A stretch of DNA of 64,000 bases from Methylobacter sp. (lineage in GTDB: Bacteria; Pseudomonadota; Gammaproteobacteria; Methylococcales; Methylomonadaceae), in contig NZ_JALOCF010000009.1 in the NCBI RefSeq assembly GCF_023227905.1, forward strand, positions 1 to 64,000. The letters run 5' to 3'. Every line of letters starts with the position of its first letter. Positions within the stretch are counted from its first letter, which is position 1. The notes under the pieces were generated by a model. That model searched no databases and had not been told where the DNA came from. It was given only the letters and a program-made list of their open reading frames with translations. This document shows positions 45,281 through 53,754 of this stretch, one piece after another. The position numbers were made by a program, and so were the translations under genes.

Positions 45281-45628
45281 ATGAGTACCCAAGCAGTCGA
45301 TACGGCATCTTCTACCGACACTTTTTCCTCGACTTTTCTAATCGGCAATGTCGGCGCCCCGTTTGTTATCGGACTGGCGGTCGGCTATTTTGCCAAAAAA
45401 ATGTTACGCACGGCGCTGTTTCTGGGAGGAGCCGTCATCGTGCTGCTATTTGTCGCGGAATACTACGACATCATCGATATCACCGATGAAAAGCTGCAAC
45501 ATGCGGCCACAGCCGCAACGGAAGCAGCCAAAAGCTCCGGTGGTTTTTTGGTTGATCGTCTGACCAGAGTTACCAGCAAGGGCGTCAGCGGGGTGGGCGG
45601 TTTTTTTGTCGGACTCAAGCTAGGCTAG
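45281..45628 (+). CDS. FUN14-family small membrane protein
   Basis: This protein of about 115 residues has a FUN14-like arrangement: an N-terminal polar stretch, helix FVIGLAVGYFAKKMLRTALF with GxxxG-type spacing, a second helix (LGGAVIVLLFVAEYYDIIDI) and a C-terminal Gly-rich helix (GVSGVGGFFVGLKLG). ATG 45281 is preferred; the open frame upstream to 45179 encodes no recognisable sequence. Function in bacteria is unknown. It precedes the ars operon by 25 bases. Confidence 0.8.
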   Translation: MSTQAVDTASSTDTFSSTFLIGNVGAPFVIGLAVGYFAKKMLRTALFLGGAVIVLLFVAEYYDIIDITDEKLQHAATAATEAAKSSGGFLVDRLTRVTSKGVSGVGGFFVGLKLG

Positions 45629-45653
45629 GTATTCGTCCTTAGCCACTCTCAAT

Positions 45654-46007
45654 ATGATCACACCAACCACTCTATTCAAATGCTTGGCCGATGAAACGCG
45701 CTTGCGCTGCGTGGTTTTGCTGCATAAAGAAGGCAGGCTCTGCGTTTGCGAGTTAACCCATGCGCTGGATTTATTGCAACCCAAAATTTCGCGCCATCTT
45801 GCGCAATTACGGCAAAGTAACCTGCTGCTGGACAGCCGCGAAGGGCAGTGGGTGTATTATCAGATTAACCCCGAGTTGCCGGCTTGGGCTTTTGAGATTC
45901 TGGATATTGCCGTCAAACAATTTGCTACCCATAGCAAACAGCAAAAAGACAGCGACCGGTTGAAGGCGATGGGCAGTCGTCTTGAGATAGCGAAAGATTG
46001 CCGCTGA
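45654..46007 (+). CDS. arsR: ArsR-family arsenic-responsive repressor
   Basis: This winged-helix metalloregulator has 117 residues. The As(III)-binding motif is RLCVCELTHALDLLQPKISR (ELCVCDL type), placed on the DNA-recognition region, followed by HLAQLRQSNLLLDSREGQWVYYQINP (split in the wing). It should repress arsC-acr3 and release DNA on binding arsenite. It heads the operon. A palindrome that could be its operator lies just after the gene. Confidence 0.94.
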   Translation: MITPTTLFKCLADETRLRCVVLLHKEGRLCVCELTHALDLLQPKISRHLAQLRQSNLLLDSREGQWVYYQINPELPAWAFEILDIAVKQFATHSKQQKDSDRLKAMGSRLEIAKDCR

Positions 46008-46023
46008 ATTTTTTTGCCTTATA

Positions 46024-46043
46024 ATATTCGTTTATTCGAATAT
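46024..46043. promoter_or_regulatory. Palindrome between arsR and arsC, possible ArsR operator
   Basis: ATATTCG (46024-46030) and CGAATAT (46037-46043) form a perfect 7-base inverted repeat with a 6-base AT spacer, 21 bases before the arsC-like start codon. The ATTCG arms resemble ArsR operators. It would control arsC-acr3 internally; this is an inference. Confidence 0.5.
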
Positions 46044-46063
46044 ATAAATGTTAGGAGTGAGGC

Positions 46064-46543
46064 ATGCTAAACGTTTTAATTTTGTGTACCGGGAATTCTT
46101 GCCGAAGCGTGCTGGGCGAGGCGCTTATCAATCATCTGGGCGGCGACCGGTTTCAGGCTTTTTCCGCCGGCAGCCATCCGACCGGCAAGGTAAATGCCAA
46201 CGCGCTGGCGACATTAGCGCGTCACGGTATTTCAACCGAAGGTTTTTCCAGTCAATCCTGGGATGAATTCGATGATAAAGGCATTGATATCGCCATTACC
46301 GTTTGCGACAGCGCGGCCGGGGAAGTCTGCCCGGTCTACCTAAATAGTGTGATTCGGGCGCATTGGGGCTTGCCTGATCCTGCCCATGTCGCCGGCAGTC
46401 AGGAAGACATTGAAGCGGCTTTCGAGACAACCTACGCGGCTTTGGAAAAGCGGATACAGCAACTATTGGCATTGCCGGTTGAGACAATGTCCAGGCTGGA
46501 ACTGACCGGGGCGCTGAACAAGATCGGCGCGGAAACGCTCTAA
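46064..46543 (+). CDS. arsC: Arsenate reductase, low-molecular-weight phosphatase type
   Basis: This reduces arsenate to arsenite with a thioredoxin- or mycothiol-like thiol. It begins with the phosphatase-type P-loop ILCTGNSCRSVLGEALINH (CxxNSCR) and has the conserved SAGSHPTGKVN motif and HWGLPDPAHV (Asp) near the end. Its 159 residues match the ArsC2 type. It lies between arsR and acr3 on one transcript. Confidence 0.95.
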   Translation: MLNVLILCTGNSCRSVLGEALINHLGGDRFQAFSAGSHPTGKVNANALATLARHGISTEGFSSQSWDEFDDKGIDIAITVCDSAAGEVCPVYLNSVIRAHWGLPDPAHVAGSQEDIEAAFETTYAALEKRIQQLLALPVETMSRLELTGALNKIGAETL

Positions 46544-46562
46544 CACACTGGAAATAACAACC

Positions 46563-47642
46563 ATGAACACACAATTAGACCACGCTCCGAAGCGTTTGGG
46601 ATTTGTAGCGCGGTTCCTGACCTTATGGATATTCCTCAGCATGGCGGGCGGGATCGCACTGGGCTACTTCATCCCCAGCTTCACCCAATGGCTGACCCGG
46701 TTCCAGGTAGGGACCACTTCCATGCCCATCGCTATCGGCCTGATCCTGATGATGTACCCGCCGCTGGCCAAGGTGCGCTACGAGGAGCTACCCAAGGTTT
46801 TCAAAGACACCAAAATTCTGCTGTTGTCCCTGATCCAGAACTGGATCATCGGCCCGGTGTTGATGTTTGCGCTGGCGGTTATTTTTCTCCGGGATTATCC
46901 TGAATACATGGTCGGCCTGATTATCATCGGCTTGGCCCGCTGCATTGCGATGGTGCTGGTCTGGAATGAACTGGCTGAGGGCGATAACGAATATTGCGCA
47001 GGTCTGGTCGCGTTCAACTCCATCTTCCAGATGCTGTTTTTTGCTGTCTATGCCTATATTTTCGTTACGGTCTTGCCGGATTGGCTGGGCATCGCTTCCG
47101 GCCTTGAAGTTCAGGTTACCATGGGCCAGGTTGCCGAAAGCGTATTGATTTATCTGGGTATTCCTTTTTTCGGCGGTATGTTCACGCGTTTTTTCCTGGT
47201 GCGACGCAAGGGTTTGCAATGGTATGAGCAAACTTTCATGCCCAAAATCAGTCCCATTACGTTGATTGCGCTGCTGTTTACGATTCTGGTCATGTTCTCC
47301 CTCAAGGGCGAATATATCGTGCAACTGCCAATGGATGTGGCGCGCATCGCCGTACCGCTGATCATCTACTTTTTGATCATGTTCCTGGTCACGTTTTATA
47401 TGTCGGCCAAGGCCGGAGCAGGGTATCGCGTTAGCGCCACGCTATCGTTTACCGCGGCTGGCAATAATTTCGAACTGGCTATCGCAGTGGCGGTAGCGGT
47501 TTTCGGGCTGGAATCAGGACAGGCGTTTGCGGCAGTCATCGGCCCTTTGGTGGAAGTGCCGGTATTGATCGGGTTGGTCAAAGTAGCGCTTTATTTCAGG
47601 CAAAGCCTGTTTCAGGCGGGCAAAAAAAATGCGGCTGGTTAA
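46563..47642 (+). CDS. acr3: Arsenite efflux permease Acr3
   Basis: Acr3 exports arsenite across the inner membrane, driven by proton-motive force. The 359-residue protein has ten hydrophobic helices. Conserved residues are seen in GLARCIAMVLVWNELAEGD, which holds the essential Cys and Asn of the family, and in FTAAGNNFELAIAVAVAVFG. The last codons (KKNAAG-stop) lie inside the terminator stem of a converging small-RNA-like repeat, so acr3's 3' end and that RNA overlap. Confidence 0.96.
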   Translation: MNTQLDHAPKRLGFVARFLTLWIFLSMAGGIALGYFIPSFTQWLTRFQVGTTSMPIAIGLILMMYPPLAKVRYEELPKVFKDTKILLLSLIQNWIIGPVLMFALAVIFLRDYPEYMVGLIIIGLARCIAMVLVWNELAEGDNEYCAGLVAFNSIFQMLFFAVYAYIFVTVLPDWLGIASGLEVQVTMGQVAESVLIYLGIPFFGGMFTRFFLVRRKGLQWYEQTFMPKISPITLIALLFTILVMFSLKGEYIVQLPMDVARIAVPLIIYFLIMFLVTFYMSAKAGAGYRVSATLSFTAAGNNFELAIAVAVAVFGLESGQAFAAVIGPLVEVPVLIGLVKVALYFRQSLFQAGKKNAAG

Positions 47643-47703
47643 GGCCGCATTAAAAAGGATATAAAACTCTGAATTCCGAGGAGGAAATTGAACTTCAAGA
47701 GCG
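47622..47703 (-). ncRNA. Candidate anti-Shine-Dalgarno small RNA, copy 1
   Basis: On the minus strand the element has a hairpin holding CCUCCU (AAUUUCC-UCCUC-GGAAUU), then a terminator stem GCGGCC..AACCAGCCGC and eight U. The 5' stem is weaker than in the other copies (CGCUCU with AGAGUU). It overlaps the 3' end of acr3 in the opposite sense. No -35 box is seen; the -10-like TAATAT lies at about 47709-47714. The conservation with two other copies supports a real transcript; expression is not shown. Confidence 0.6.
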
Positions 47704-47736
47704 CGGCTATATTAGCATTAAATGATATAGAAAGGG

Positions 47737-47753
47737 TGTGACATATTGTCGCG
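47737..47753 (-). promoter_or_regulatory. Conserved palindrome upstream of small-RNA copy 1
   Basis: TGTGACATATTGTCGCG (plus strand), with core GACA-TAT-TGTC. Its centre is about 42 bases before the presumed transcript start. The same 17-mer, with at most one change, precedes copies 2 and 3. A likely activator site because no -35 box is present; the regulator is unknown. Confidence 0.6.
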
Positions 47754-47818
47754 CGCACCAGACAGAGTGGCCGTTCGTCTTTTATAAGCACGTGAAACGG
47801 CGGGCAAAGCTTCCGCTC

Positions 47819-48024
47819 CTCGGCAATCGCTCCCTGCATTGCTCTACCTCCTGCATAACCCACAAGGATGTGGGGAATGCAGATTTTGCATGGAGCAAAA
47901 ATCTGTCCATGCAATCGTGCTCACGCTCCTTACCTACATGACCCACAGGGATGTGGTGGCCGCGATTGCTCCAGGCAATCTTGCGGCATTTCCTCCATCC
48001 TTGGAGGTCAATGCAGATATTGTA
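47819..48024. repeat. REP-like palindromic repeats, copies B and C
   Basis: Copy B (47819-47924) carries ACCCACAAGGATGTGGGG, CAGATTTTGC/GCAAAAATCTG and TGCATGGA/TCCATGCA, as in copy A. Copy C (47942-48024) carries CCACAGGGATGTGG and CCAGGCAATCTTGCGGC and matches copy D (53973-54079) over more than 50 bases. A partial unit follows at about 48070-48092. Frames through them are not coding. Together they fill the gap between two small-RNA copies. Confidence 0.75.
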
Positions 48025-48096
48025 TAAGGCCATAGATGCCTGTAGTAGAGCAACGCAGGAGCGGTTGCCGAGGAGCAAATATCTGTCCCTATAGGC

Positions 48097-48178
48097 AAAA
48101 AAAATGCGGCTGGTTAAGCCGCATTAGAGAAAGATATAAACTCTGAATTCCTAGGAGGAAATTTGCATCTCAAGAGTT
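48097..48178 (-). ncRNA. Candidate anti-Shine-Dalgarno small RNA, copy 2
   Basis: On the minus strand: outer stem AACUCU/AGAGUU, inner hairpin UUUCC-UCCUA-GGAA with CCUCCU, AU-rich spacer, then AAUGCGGC-UUAACCA-GCCGCAUU terminator and eight U (plus-strand A-run 48097-48104). TATATA at 48182-48187 suits a -10 box, putting the start near 48178 and the length near 82 nt. It is transcribed away from the giant oxidase gene, whose operator lies 127 bases to the right. Confidence 0.7.
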
Positions 48179-48213
48179 GTATATATACTAGTAAAAGTAC
48201 TTATATAAGGGAA

Positions 48214-48230
48214 TGTGGCATATTGTCGCG
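48214..48230 (-). promoter_or_regulatory. Conserved palindrome upstream of small-RNA copy 2
   Basis: TGTGGCATATTGTCGCG on the plus strand, one change from copies 1 and 3. The centre is 44 bases before the presumed start, the same distance as in copy 3. Confidence 0.6.
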
Positions 48231-48304
48231 CGTCAGAGTATCGCAGAGTTGAGTCAAGCAACATCTGTGTAATTCGGTAGGGAGATATAATTTTTTGCAG
48301 TATT

Positions 48305-48320
48305 TCAGGGTTTTACCTGA
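48305..48320. promoter_or_regulatory. Inverted repeat TCAGG-N6-CCTGA upstream of the giant oxidase gene
   Basis: TCAGGGTTTTACCTGA is a 5-base perfect inverted repeat with a 6-base spacer, centred about 104 bases before the ATG of the giant multicopper oxidase. Read on the minus strand, 61401-61416 is TCAGGGTTTTACCCGA, a 15/16 match, upstream of the Ig-like protein gene. The arrangement is typical of a dimeric regulator site; which protein binds is unknown. Confidence 0.6.
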
Positions 48321-48416
48321 TTTTTAATTACTTTCCGAAGTTGTATTGTTGAGCCTCACTTAAAAAGCTGAGGGCCACTCAACATAGTTTGCTTGAACAA
48401 ATTCAGGAGAGTAATT

Positions 48417-51400
48417 ATGAAGTTACAACCTAATGTTCAGACCAAAATCCAATTCGTAACTCCATCGCCCGCTAAGTCGTGTTTGTTAGTATTGATGCTG
48501 GCGGCAACAAACCTGGCTCAGGCGTGCATAACCGCCGATGTGGTTGCGCTAGACCAGGTTCTCTATTATAACCGGCTCGGAGCGATGAATCCGTCGGGGA
48601 TGATTTATGCCCTGAAACGCGATGTCGTTGCCATCACCGGAACGACCCCATCCGCCGGAAACGCGATGCTGCGGCCCGGCAAGCGCCCCAGGCCTTTGGT
48701 GCTGCGCGTTAACGAAGGCGATTGCCTGACCGTCAATTTTACCAACTGGCTCAGTCCGACCTTGTCAGGTTCTTTGCAAGCTCCGATCGCACCCAGCAGC
48801 CTTGACCCCAATGCGACGGCGGTTAAAAACGACGACGGACCGGCCACGCGCACCGCATCGTTTCATGTGCTCGGCATGCAGGCGCAAGGCATCGAATCGG
48901 ATGGCTCGTACGTCGCTAATAATGCCGACAGCCTGGCAAAACCGGATGAAGTCAAAACTTACACCTTTTATGCCCAAAAAGAAGGCACTTATTTTGCCTA
49001 CAGTACGGCGGCGACCACAGGCGGCGAAGGCAACGGCGGATCGCTGGCTCACGGCCTGTTCGGCGCGGTCAATGTAGAAAACAAGGGCGCACAGTGGTAC
49101 CGCAGCCAAGTGACGGAACAGGATCTGGCATTAGCCGCGACGGGTTCAACCCAATCTGACGGAAAATATTATCCGCTCATCGATTATGAGGCCGTTTACC
49201 CCGCCATTGAAACCCGTAAACCGGCCGAGCAGCTCAGCCTGACCACCGCTCAGGACGGCACTACCAAGGCGACCATGACCGCTCTGACCAGCAATACCGG
49301 CTTTATTGCCGATGATGCCGGTAAAACCTTGATCGGAGAGAAAGGTAAGGCGCAGATCGAAGAAGTTTTTGCCGATGGCTCGGCCAAGGTAACGATAGCG
49401 GAAGCCTTTAACAGCGAAATACCGCCCTATACCTGGAAAATCGAAGGAACAGCTCCCCATCCTTTTGCCGGAACGCCGATAATGAACATGCTGAATGGCA
49501 GCGAGATCGTTCATTCCGACCTGAACGCGATCATCACCGGACCCGGTCTGGGAGCGTTTGCAAGCAAGCAGGAACCTAACAACGCGATTTATCCCGGCCG
49601 CACCGACCCGTTCCGCGAATTTACCGTGATCTATCATGACGAAATCAAGGCGGTTCAGGCATTTCCAGCCTGGTACAACGACCCGGCCTTTATGCACACC
49701 TTGCACGGCGTCAGGGACGGTTTCGCGATCAATTACGGATCAGGCGGCATCGGCTCGGAAATCATCGCCAACCGGTTAAAACTCGGCCCGATGAAAGACT
49801 GCGTCGAGTGCAAATATGAAGAATTCTTTTTAACCTCTTGGGTACTGGGTGATCCGGCAATGGTGGTCGACATGCCGGCAAGCGTTAATGCCAAAGGCAA
49901 GGGCGTGGTTGACAACCCACGGTTCGCGACCAAAGCCTACTTTCCTGACGACCCGTCCAATGTTCACCACAGCTATCTCAATGACCGGGTGAAATTCAGG
50001 AATCTGCATGCAGGTCCCAAGGAACATCACATCTTCCACCTGCACGCCCACCAATGGCTGCACACTCCCGATAGCGACAACTCCGCGTATCTGGACAGCC
50101 AAAGCATCGGGCCGGGCAGCGGTTATACCTATGAAATCGCCCACCACGGCAGCGGCAACCGCAACCGGACGCCGGGCGATTCGATATTCCATTGCCATTT
50201 TTACACCCATTTTGCCCAGGGTATGTGGGAGTTATGGCGGGTTCATGATGTCCTGGAAACCGGCACCGTCATGGCCACGGACGGCAGGCCGGCGCAAGGT
50301 TCCAGGGCATTGCCGGATAATGAAATCAAGGCGGGCACACCGATACCGGCATTGGTACCGATGCCGACCATGGCGATGGCGCCGTTGCCCGGCGCCAAGG
50401 TGGAGATCGAATACAAGGCAGGGGCGCCGACGGGCCAGGTCAAATTGCCCGAGGTAGCAACGGGCAACCCCGGCTATCCGTTTTTCATTCCCGGAATTGC
50501 CGGACACCGTCCGCCGCATCCGCCGATGGATACCCTTGTCGATGGCGGGTTGCCCAGGCATATAGTCACCGCCGGTACGGCGACCGGCTATCAAGAGCGG
50601 GATAATTTCAACAAGATATTGAATACGCTGGTCGCGAAAAAGCTGCCGGAATCCGGAACGCCGTGGGAAAGGCAGGCGATGTTATTCCATGGCGGCGACG
50701 GCGACACAAAGGGGCCGAATCAGTACGACACGCCGAAACCGGATGGCAGCGGCACCGGTTCATTCAAGGTCAACGGCCTGCCTGCTGTTGCCGGTGCGCC
50801 TTATGCCGACCCGTGTGTTAACGATGCCCAGCAGCCCGCGACCGGCAACAACCGTTTTTACCATGCCGCGGCCATCCAACTGGATGTCAAAATGAACAAG
50901 GCTGGCTGGCATTTTCCGCAGCAGCGTATTCTGGCCTTATGGGACGACGTGGCTGATACGATTGACGGCAAAAGGCCGCCTGAACCGTTCTTTTTTAGAG
51001 CCAACAGCGGCGAGTGCATCACCTTTGAACACACCAACCTGGTTCCTAATGTGTATAAAAAGGATGATTTCCAGGTCGAGACGCCGACCGACATTATCGG
51101 CCAGCATATCCACCTGGTTAAATTCGATGCCACCTCGTCCGACGGTTCCGGCAACGGTTGGAACTACGAAGACGGCACCTTCAGCCCTGAAGAAATCCAC
51201 GAGCGCCAAGTTGCGCTGAACGCTCCCGAAGGGCAATGGCTGGACCCTGACGACGCCAATGCCGTCAAACCCTCCGTATGTACATTGGATGGATTTGAAA
51301 AAGGCAAGGGCAACTGCGTGCAAACCACGGTGCAGCGTTGGTACGCCGATGATGTGACCAATAATGTCGGTGAAGACCGGACGTTGCGCACGGTCTTCAC

Positions 51401-53648
51401 CCACGACCATTTCGGCCCGTCAACACACCAGCATCCGGGGCTTTATGCCGGTCTGGTTATTGAACCGGCGGGTTCGATATGGAAGCATAATGAAACCGGG
51501 GCGGTCTTGGGCGGAAGAAATGATGGCGGTCCGACCAGCTGGCAGGCCATCATCGAGCCCGGCAACGGCGAAAAACCTTACCGCGAGTTCATGCTGGAAA
51601 TGGGCGATTTTTCGCTCGCCTACCGGCCGGATGGCACACCGGTTAACCCGCCCGGAAAAATGGAAGACGGGCTACATAATCTGCTGGCTGTCGCACCGAC
51701 CTGTCCGGGCGGCGGCGCAAGGCCCTGTCCTGAAGCCATTTCCGCGGAAGACCCAGGGACCATGACGGTAAACTACCGCAACGAGCCAATAGCCCAACGC
51801 ATCAATAACGGCACAAACGGGCAAACAACCGGCAAGCCGGGGGATCTTTCGTTCGCCTTCGAATCACGGACGGACCGGGCTATTAACGAGTTGAACACTC
51901 AGCCGGCGTTTTTTTCCTGGCCGTTAACCAAGAATGTAATGCCCGGCGATCCGTTCACCCCGTTATTGAAAGCGTATACCGGCGATAAGGTCCAGATCAG
52001 GGTTCTGATGGGCGCGCATGAAGAAGGGCATAACTTCAGTGCCCACGGTATCAAGTGGCTGTTCGAGCCGTCCTTGAAAGACTCCGGCTATAAAAATTCG
52101 CAAATGCTGGGCATTTCCGAGCATTTCGAGTTTGAAGTGCCCGCTGTGAACGCCGTCAAAGGAGATACCCCCTGGGCCGATTTTGCCTACTTTCCGGGAG
52201 CCGCTACAGACGATGTCTGGAACGGTCTGTGGGGACTCATACGGGCTTATAACGGCAAAGGAACCTTCACCAGCCAATACCCGGCGCCGACCCTGGCTAA
52301 ATTGTCCAGCAACCCGAAAGGGACAGCGCTGCCGGCGATGACTTGCTCCGGAGGCAAAAATAGCGATCCCAATTGCGTAAGCATGAGCGGCGTCTGCCCG
52401 AGCAATGCGCCCCAGGTTGGCTTCAAGGTGCATGCTTTTCTGGCGCGTGATGTGCTGGGCGGTCCGCTGGTTTATAACTACAGCGCCGGCCTGGAAGATC
52501 CGGGGGCTATCCTGTATGTTCGCGATACGGATTTCGACAAAAAAACCAACCGGTTGAAACGGGGCGTTCCCGTAGAACCTTTGATTCTTCGCGCCAGGGC
52601 GGGGGACTGCATTACCCTGGATCTGGTCAATCACCTTCCGGCGGATCTAAGCAGCACCCAAGCCGACGGCTACAGCACGTTGCCGATGATCGTGGAAGGC
52701 TTCAACAACAACCATATTCTGCCGTCCAGCTATACAGGACTGACGCCGCAATTGCTGGAGTTTGATGCGCTGACCAACGGCGGACTGAATGTCGGACTTA
52801 ACCCGTCGTTATGGACAACAACACCTTCTGTCGCAGCGCCCGGGCAGACCGTCAAATACAAATGGTATGCCGGCAGGGCGACTGTCAAAACCGATCCGAC
52901 TGCCACATCGGACCCGCTACGCCGGTTTGCCGAACCGGTGGAATATGGCGCCATCAACCTGATGCCGTCGGACCGGATCAAGCAAACCGGCAAGGGCGCC
53001 ATCGCCGCGATGATCATTGAGCCGTTGGGGTCGACCTGGATCGAAGACATCGATTCGCGCGCCTCGGCGACGGTGACGCTGGCTGACGGAGCCACTCAAT
53101 TCAGGGAACATGTGCTGATCTTTCAGGACGACCTGAATCTCCAGCAGAATGGAATGCCGGTACCAAACACCGCACAGTCTGAAGATCCCGAAGATTCGGG
53201 ACAGAAAGCATTCAACTACAAAACCGAACCGCTGTGGACCAGGATGGGCTTTGCTCCGGAAACAGCTCTGGAGCTGACCCGCAACGAAGACTTTAGCAAC
53301 GCGCTGCAAGGCGTTTCGGAAACCCCGATCTTCAAGTCCAAAGTCGGCGATAGTGTTCGTTTGCGGGTTTTGCAACCGGGCGGTCACGCGCGCAACCATG
53401 TATTTCAGCTACATGGGCACGGCTGGCAGGAAGAACCCTACGCCAACGGTTCAACGGTGATGGCTGTCAATAACTGGTCGGAATGGAAGGGGAGCGAAGC
53501 GGGCATAGGTGCCGGCAGCCATCTTAATTTGCTGTTGACCAACGGCGCGGGCGGTTATTACGGCACGCCGGGCGATTATTTGTACCGGGATCAGGCATCG
53601 TTCCAGTTTGACAATGGCCTGTGGGGGATATTCCGGGTAGAAAAGTAG
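48417..53648 (+). CDS. Giant secreted multicopper oxidase (MnxG/MofA-like)
   Basis: A 1743-residue secreted protein with a signal peptide (hydrophobic core LLVLMLAATNLA, cleavage near QA-CITADV) and repeated cupredoxin domains. Copper motifs: HHIFHLHAHQW (537-547), HCHFYTHFAQGM (592-603, type 1 site with Met axial ligand), QHIH (896-899), HDHFGPSTHQH (996-1006), HEEGHNFSAH (1201-1210) and HVFQLHGHGW (1661-1670). Size and multi-domain make-up resemble the Mn(II) oxidases MnxG and MofA; metal and substrate are inferred. Start ATG 48417 has AGGAGA at 6 bases; an upstream TTG at 48393 is also open. By eye the gene is richer in GC than its neighbours. Confidence 0.9.
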   Translation: MKLQPNVQTKIQFVTPSPAKSCLLVLMLAATNLAQACITADVVALDQVLYYNRLGAMNPSGMIYALKRDVVAITGTTPSAGNAMLRPGKRPRPLVLRVNEGDCLTVNFTNWLSPTLSGSLQAPIAPSSLDPNATAVKNDDGPATRTASFHVLGMQAQGIESDGSYVANNADSLAKPDEVKTYTFYAQKEGTYFAYSTAATTGGEGNGGSLAHGLFGAVNVENKGAQWYRSQVTEQDLALAATGSTQSDGKYYPLIDYEAVYPAIETRKPAEQLSLTTAQDGTTKATMTALTSNTGFIADDAGKTLIGEKGKAQIEEVFADGSAKVTIAEAFNSEIPPYTWKIEGTAPHPFAGTPIMNMLNGSEIVHSDLNAIITGPGLGAFASKQEPNNAIYPGRTDPFREFTVIYHDEIKAVQAFPAWYNDPAFMHTLHGVRDGFAINYGSGGIGSEIIANRLKLGPMKDCVECKYEEFFLTSWVLGDPAMVVDMPASVNAKGKGVVDNPRFATKAYFPDDPSNVHHSYLNDRVKFRNLHAGPKEHHIFHLHAHQWLHTPDSDNSAYLDSQSIGPGSGYTYEIAHHGSGNRNRTPGDSIFHCHFYTHFAQGMWELWRVHDVLETGTVMATDGRPAQGSRALPDNEIKAGTPIPALVPMPTMAMAPLPGAKVEIEYKAGAPTGQVKLPEVATGNPGYPFFIPGIAGHRPPHPPMDTLVDGGLPRHIVTAGTATGYQERDNFNKILNTLVAKKLPESGTPWERQAMLFHGGDGDTKGPNQYDTPKPDGSGTGSFKVNGLPAVAGAPYADPCVNDAQQPATGNNRFYHAAAIQLDVKMNKAGWHFPQQRILALWDDVADTIDGKRPPEPFFFRANSGECITFEHTNLVPNVYKKDDFQVETPTDIIGQHIHLVKFDATSSDGSGNGWNYEDGTFSPEEIHERQVALNAPEGQWLDPDDANAVKPSVCTLDGFEKGKGNCVQTTVQRWYADDVTNNVGEDRTLRTVFTHDHFGPSTHQHPGLYAGLVIEPAGSIWKHNETGAVLGGRNDGGPTSWQAIIEPGNGEKPYREFMLEMGDFSLAYRPDGTPVNPPGKMEDGLHNLLAVAPTCPGGGARPCPEAISAEDPGTMTVNYRNEPIAQRINNGTNGQTTGKPGDLSFAFESRTDRAINELNTQPAFFSWPLTKNVMPGDPFTPLLKAYTGDKVQIRVLMGAHEEGHNFSAHGIKWLFEPSLKDSGYKNSQMLGISEHFEFEVPAVNAVKGDTPWADFAYFPGAATDDVWNGLWGLIRAYNGKGTFTSQYPAPTLAKLSSNPKGTALPAMTCSGGKNSDPNCVSMSGVCPSNAPQVGFKVHAFLARDVLGGPLVYNYSAGLEDPGAILYVRDTDFDKKTNRLKRGVPVEPLILRARAGDCITLDLVNHLPADLSSTQADGYSTLPMIVEGFNNNHILPSSYTGLTPQLLEFDALTNGGLNVGLNPSLWTTTPSVAAPGQTVKYKWYAGRATVKTDPTATSDPLRRFAEPVEYGAINLMPSDRIKQTGKGAIAAMIIEPLGSTWIEDIDSRASATVTLADGATQFREHVLIFQDDLNLQQNGMPVPNTAQSEDPEDSGQKAFNYKTEPLWTRMGFAPETALELTRNEDFSNALQGVSETPIFKSKVGDSVRLRVLQPGGHARNHVFQLHGHGWQEEPYANGSTVMAVNNWSEWKGSEAGIGAGSHLNLLLTNGAGGYYGTPGDYLYRDQASFQFDNGLWGIFRVEK

Positions 53649-53754
53649 AAGCTAGCGCATTGCCGATGAAGTCCGGTTAATGCGCTGGCTCGCCGTTAAA
53701 AAGAACTGGGGCATTGGTATGGCCTGTGGCGATCTGAGGGATACGTAACAGACG

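Noticed and set aside
47639..47914. 91-codon minus-strand frame between the two small-RNA copies
   Set aside because: It is mostly REP sequence and small-RNA leader read as protein; no start context or domain.
48139..48178. Plus-strand reading of the repeat as a ribosome binding site (AGGAGGA) for a mini-gene
   Set aside because: No start codon follows AGGAGG at usable distance in any of the three copies, while the minus strand has a complete terminator.
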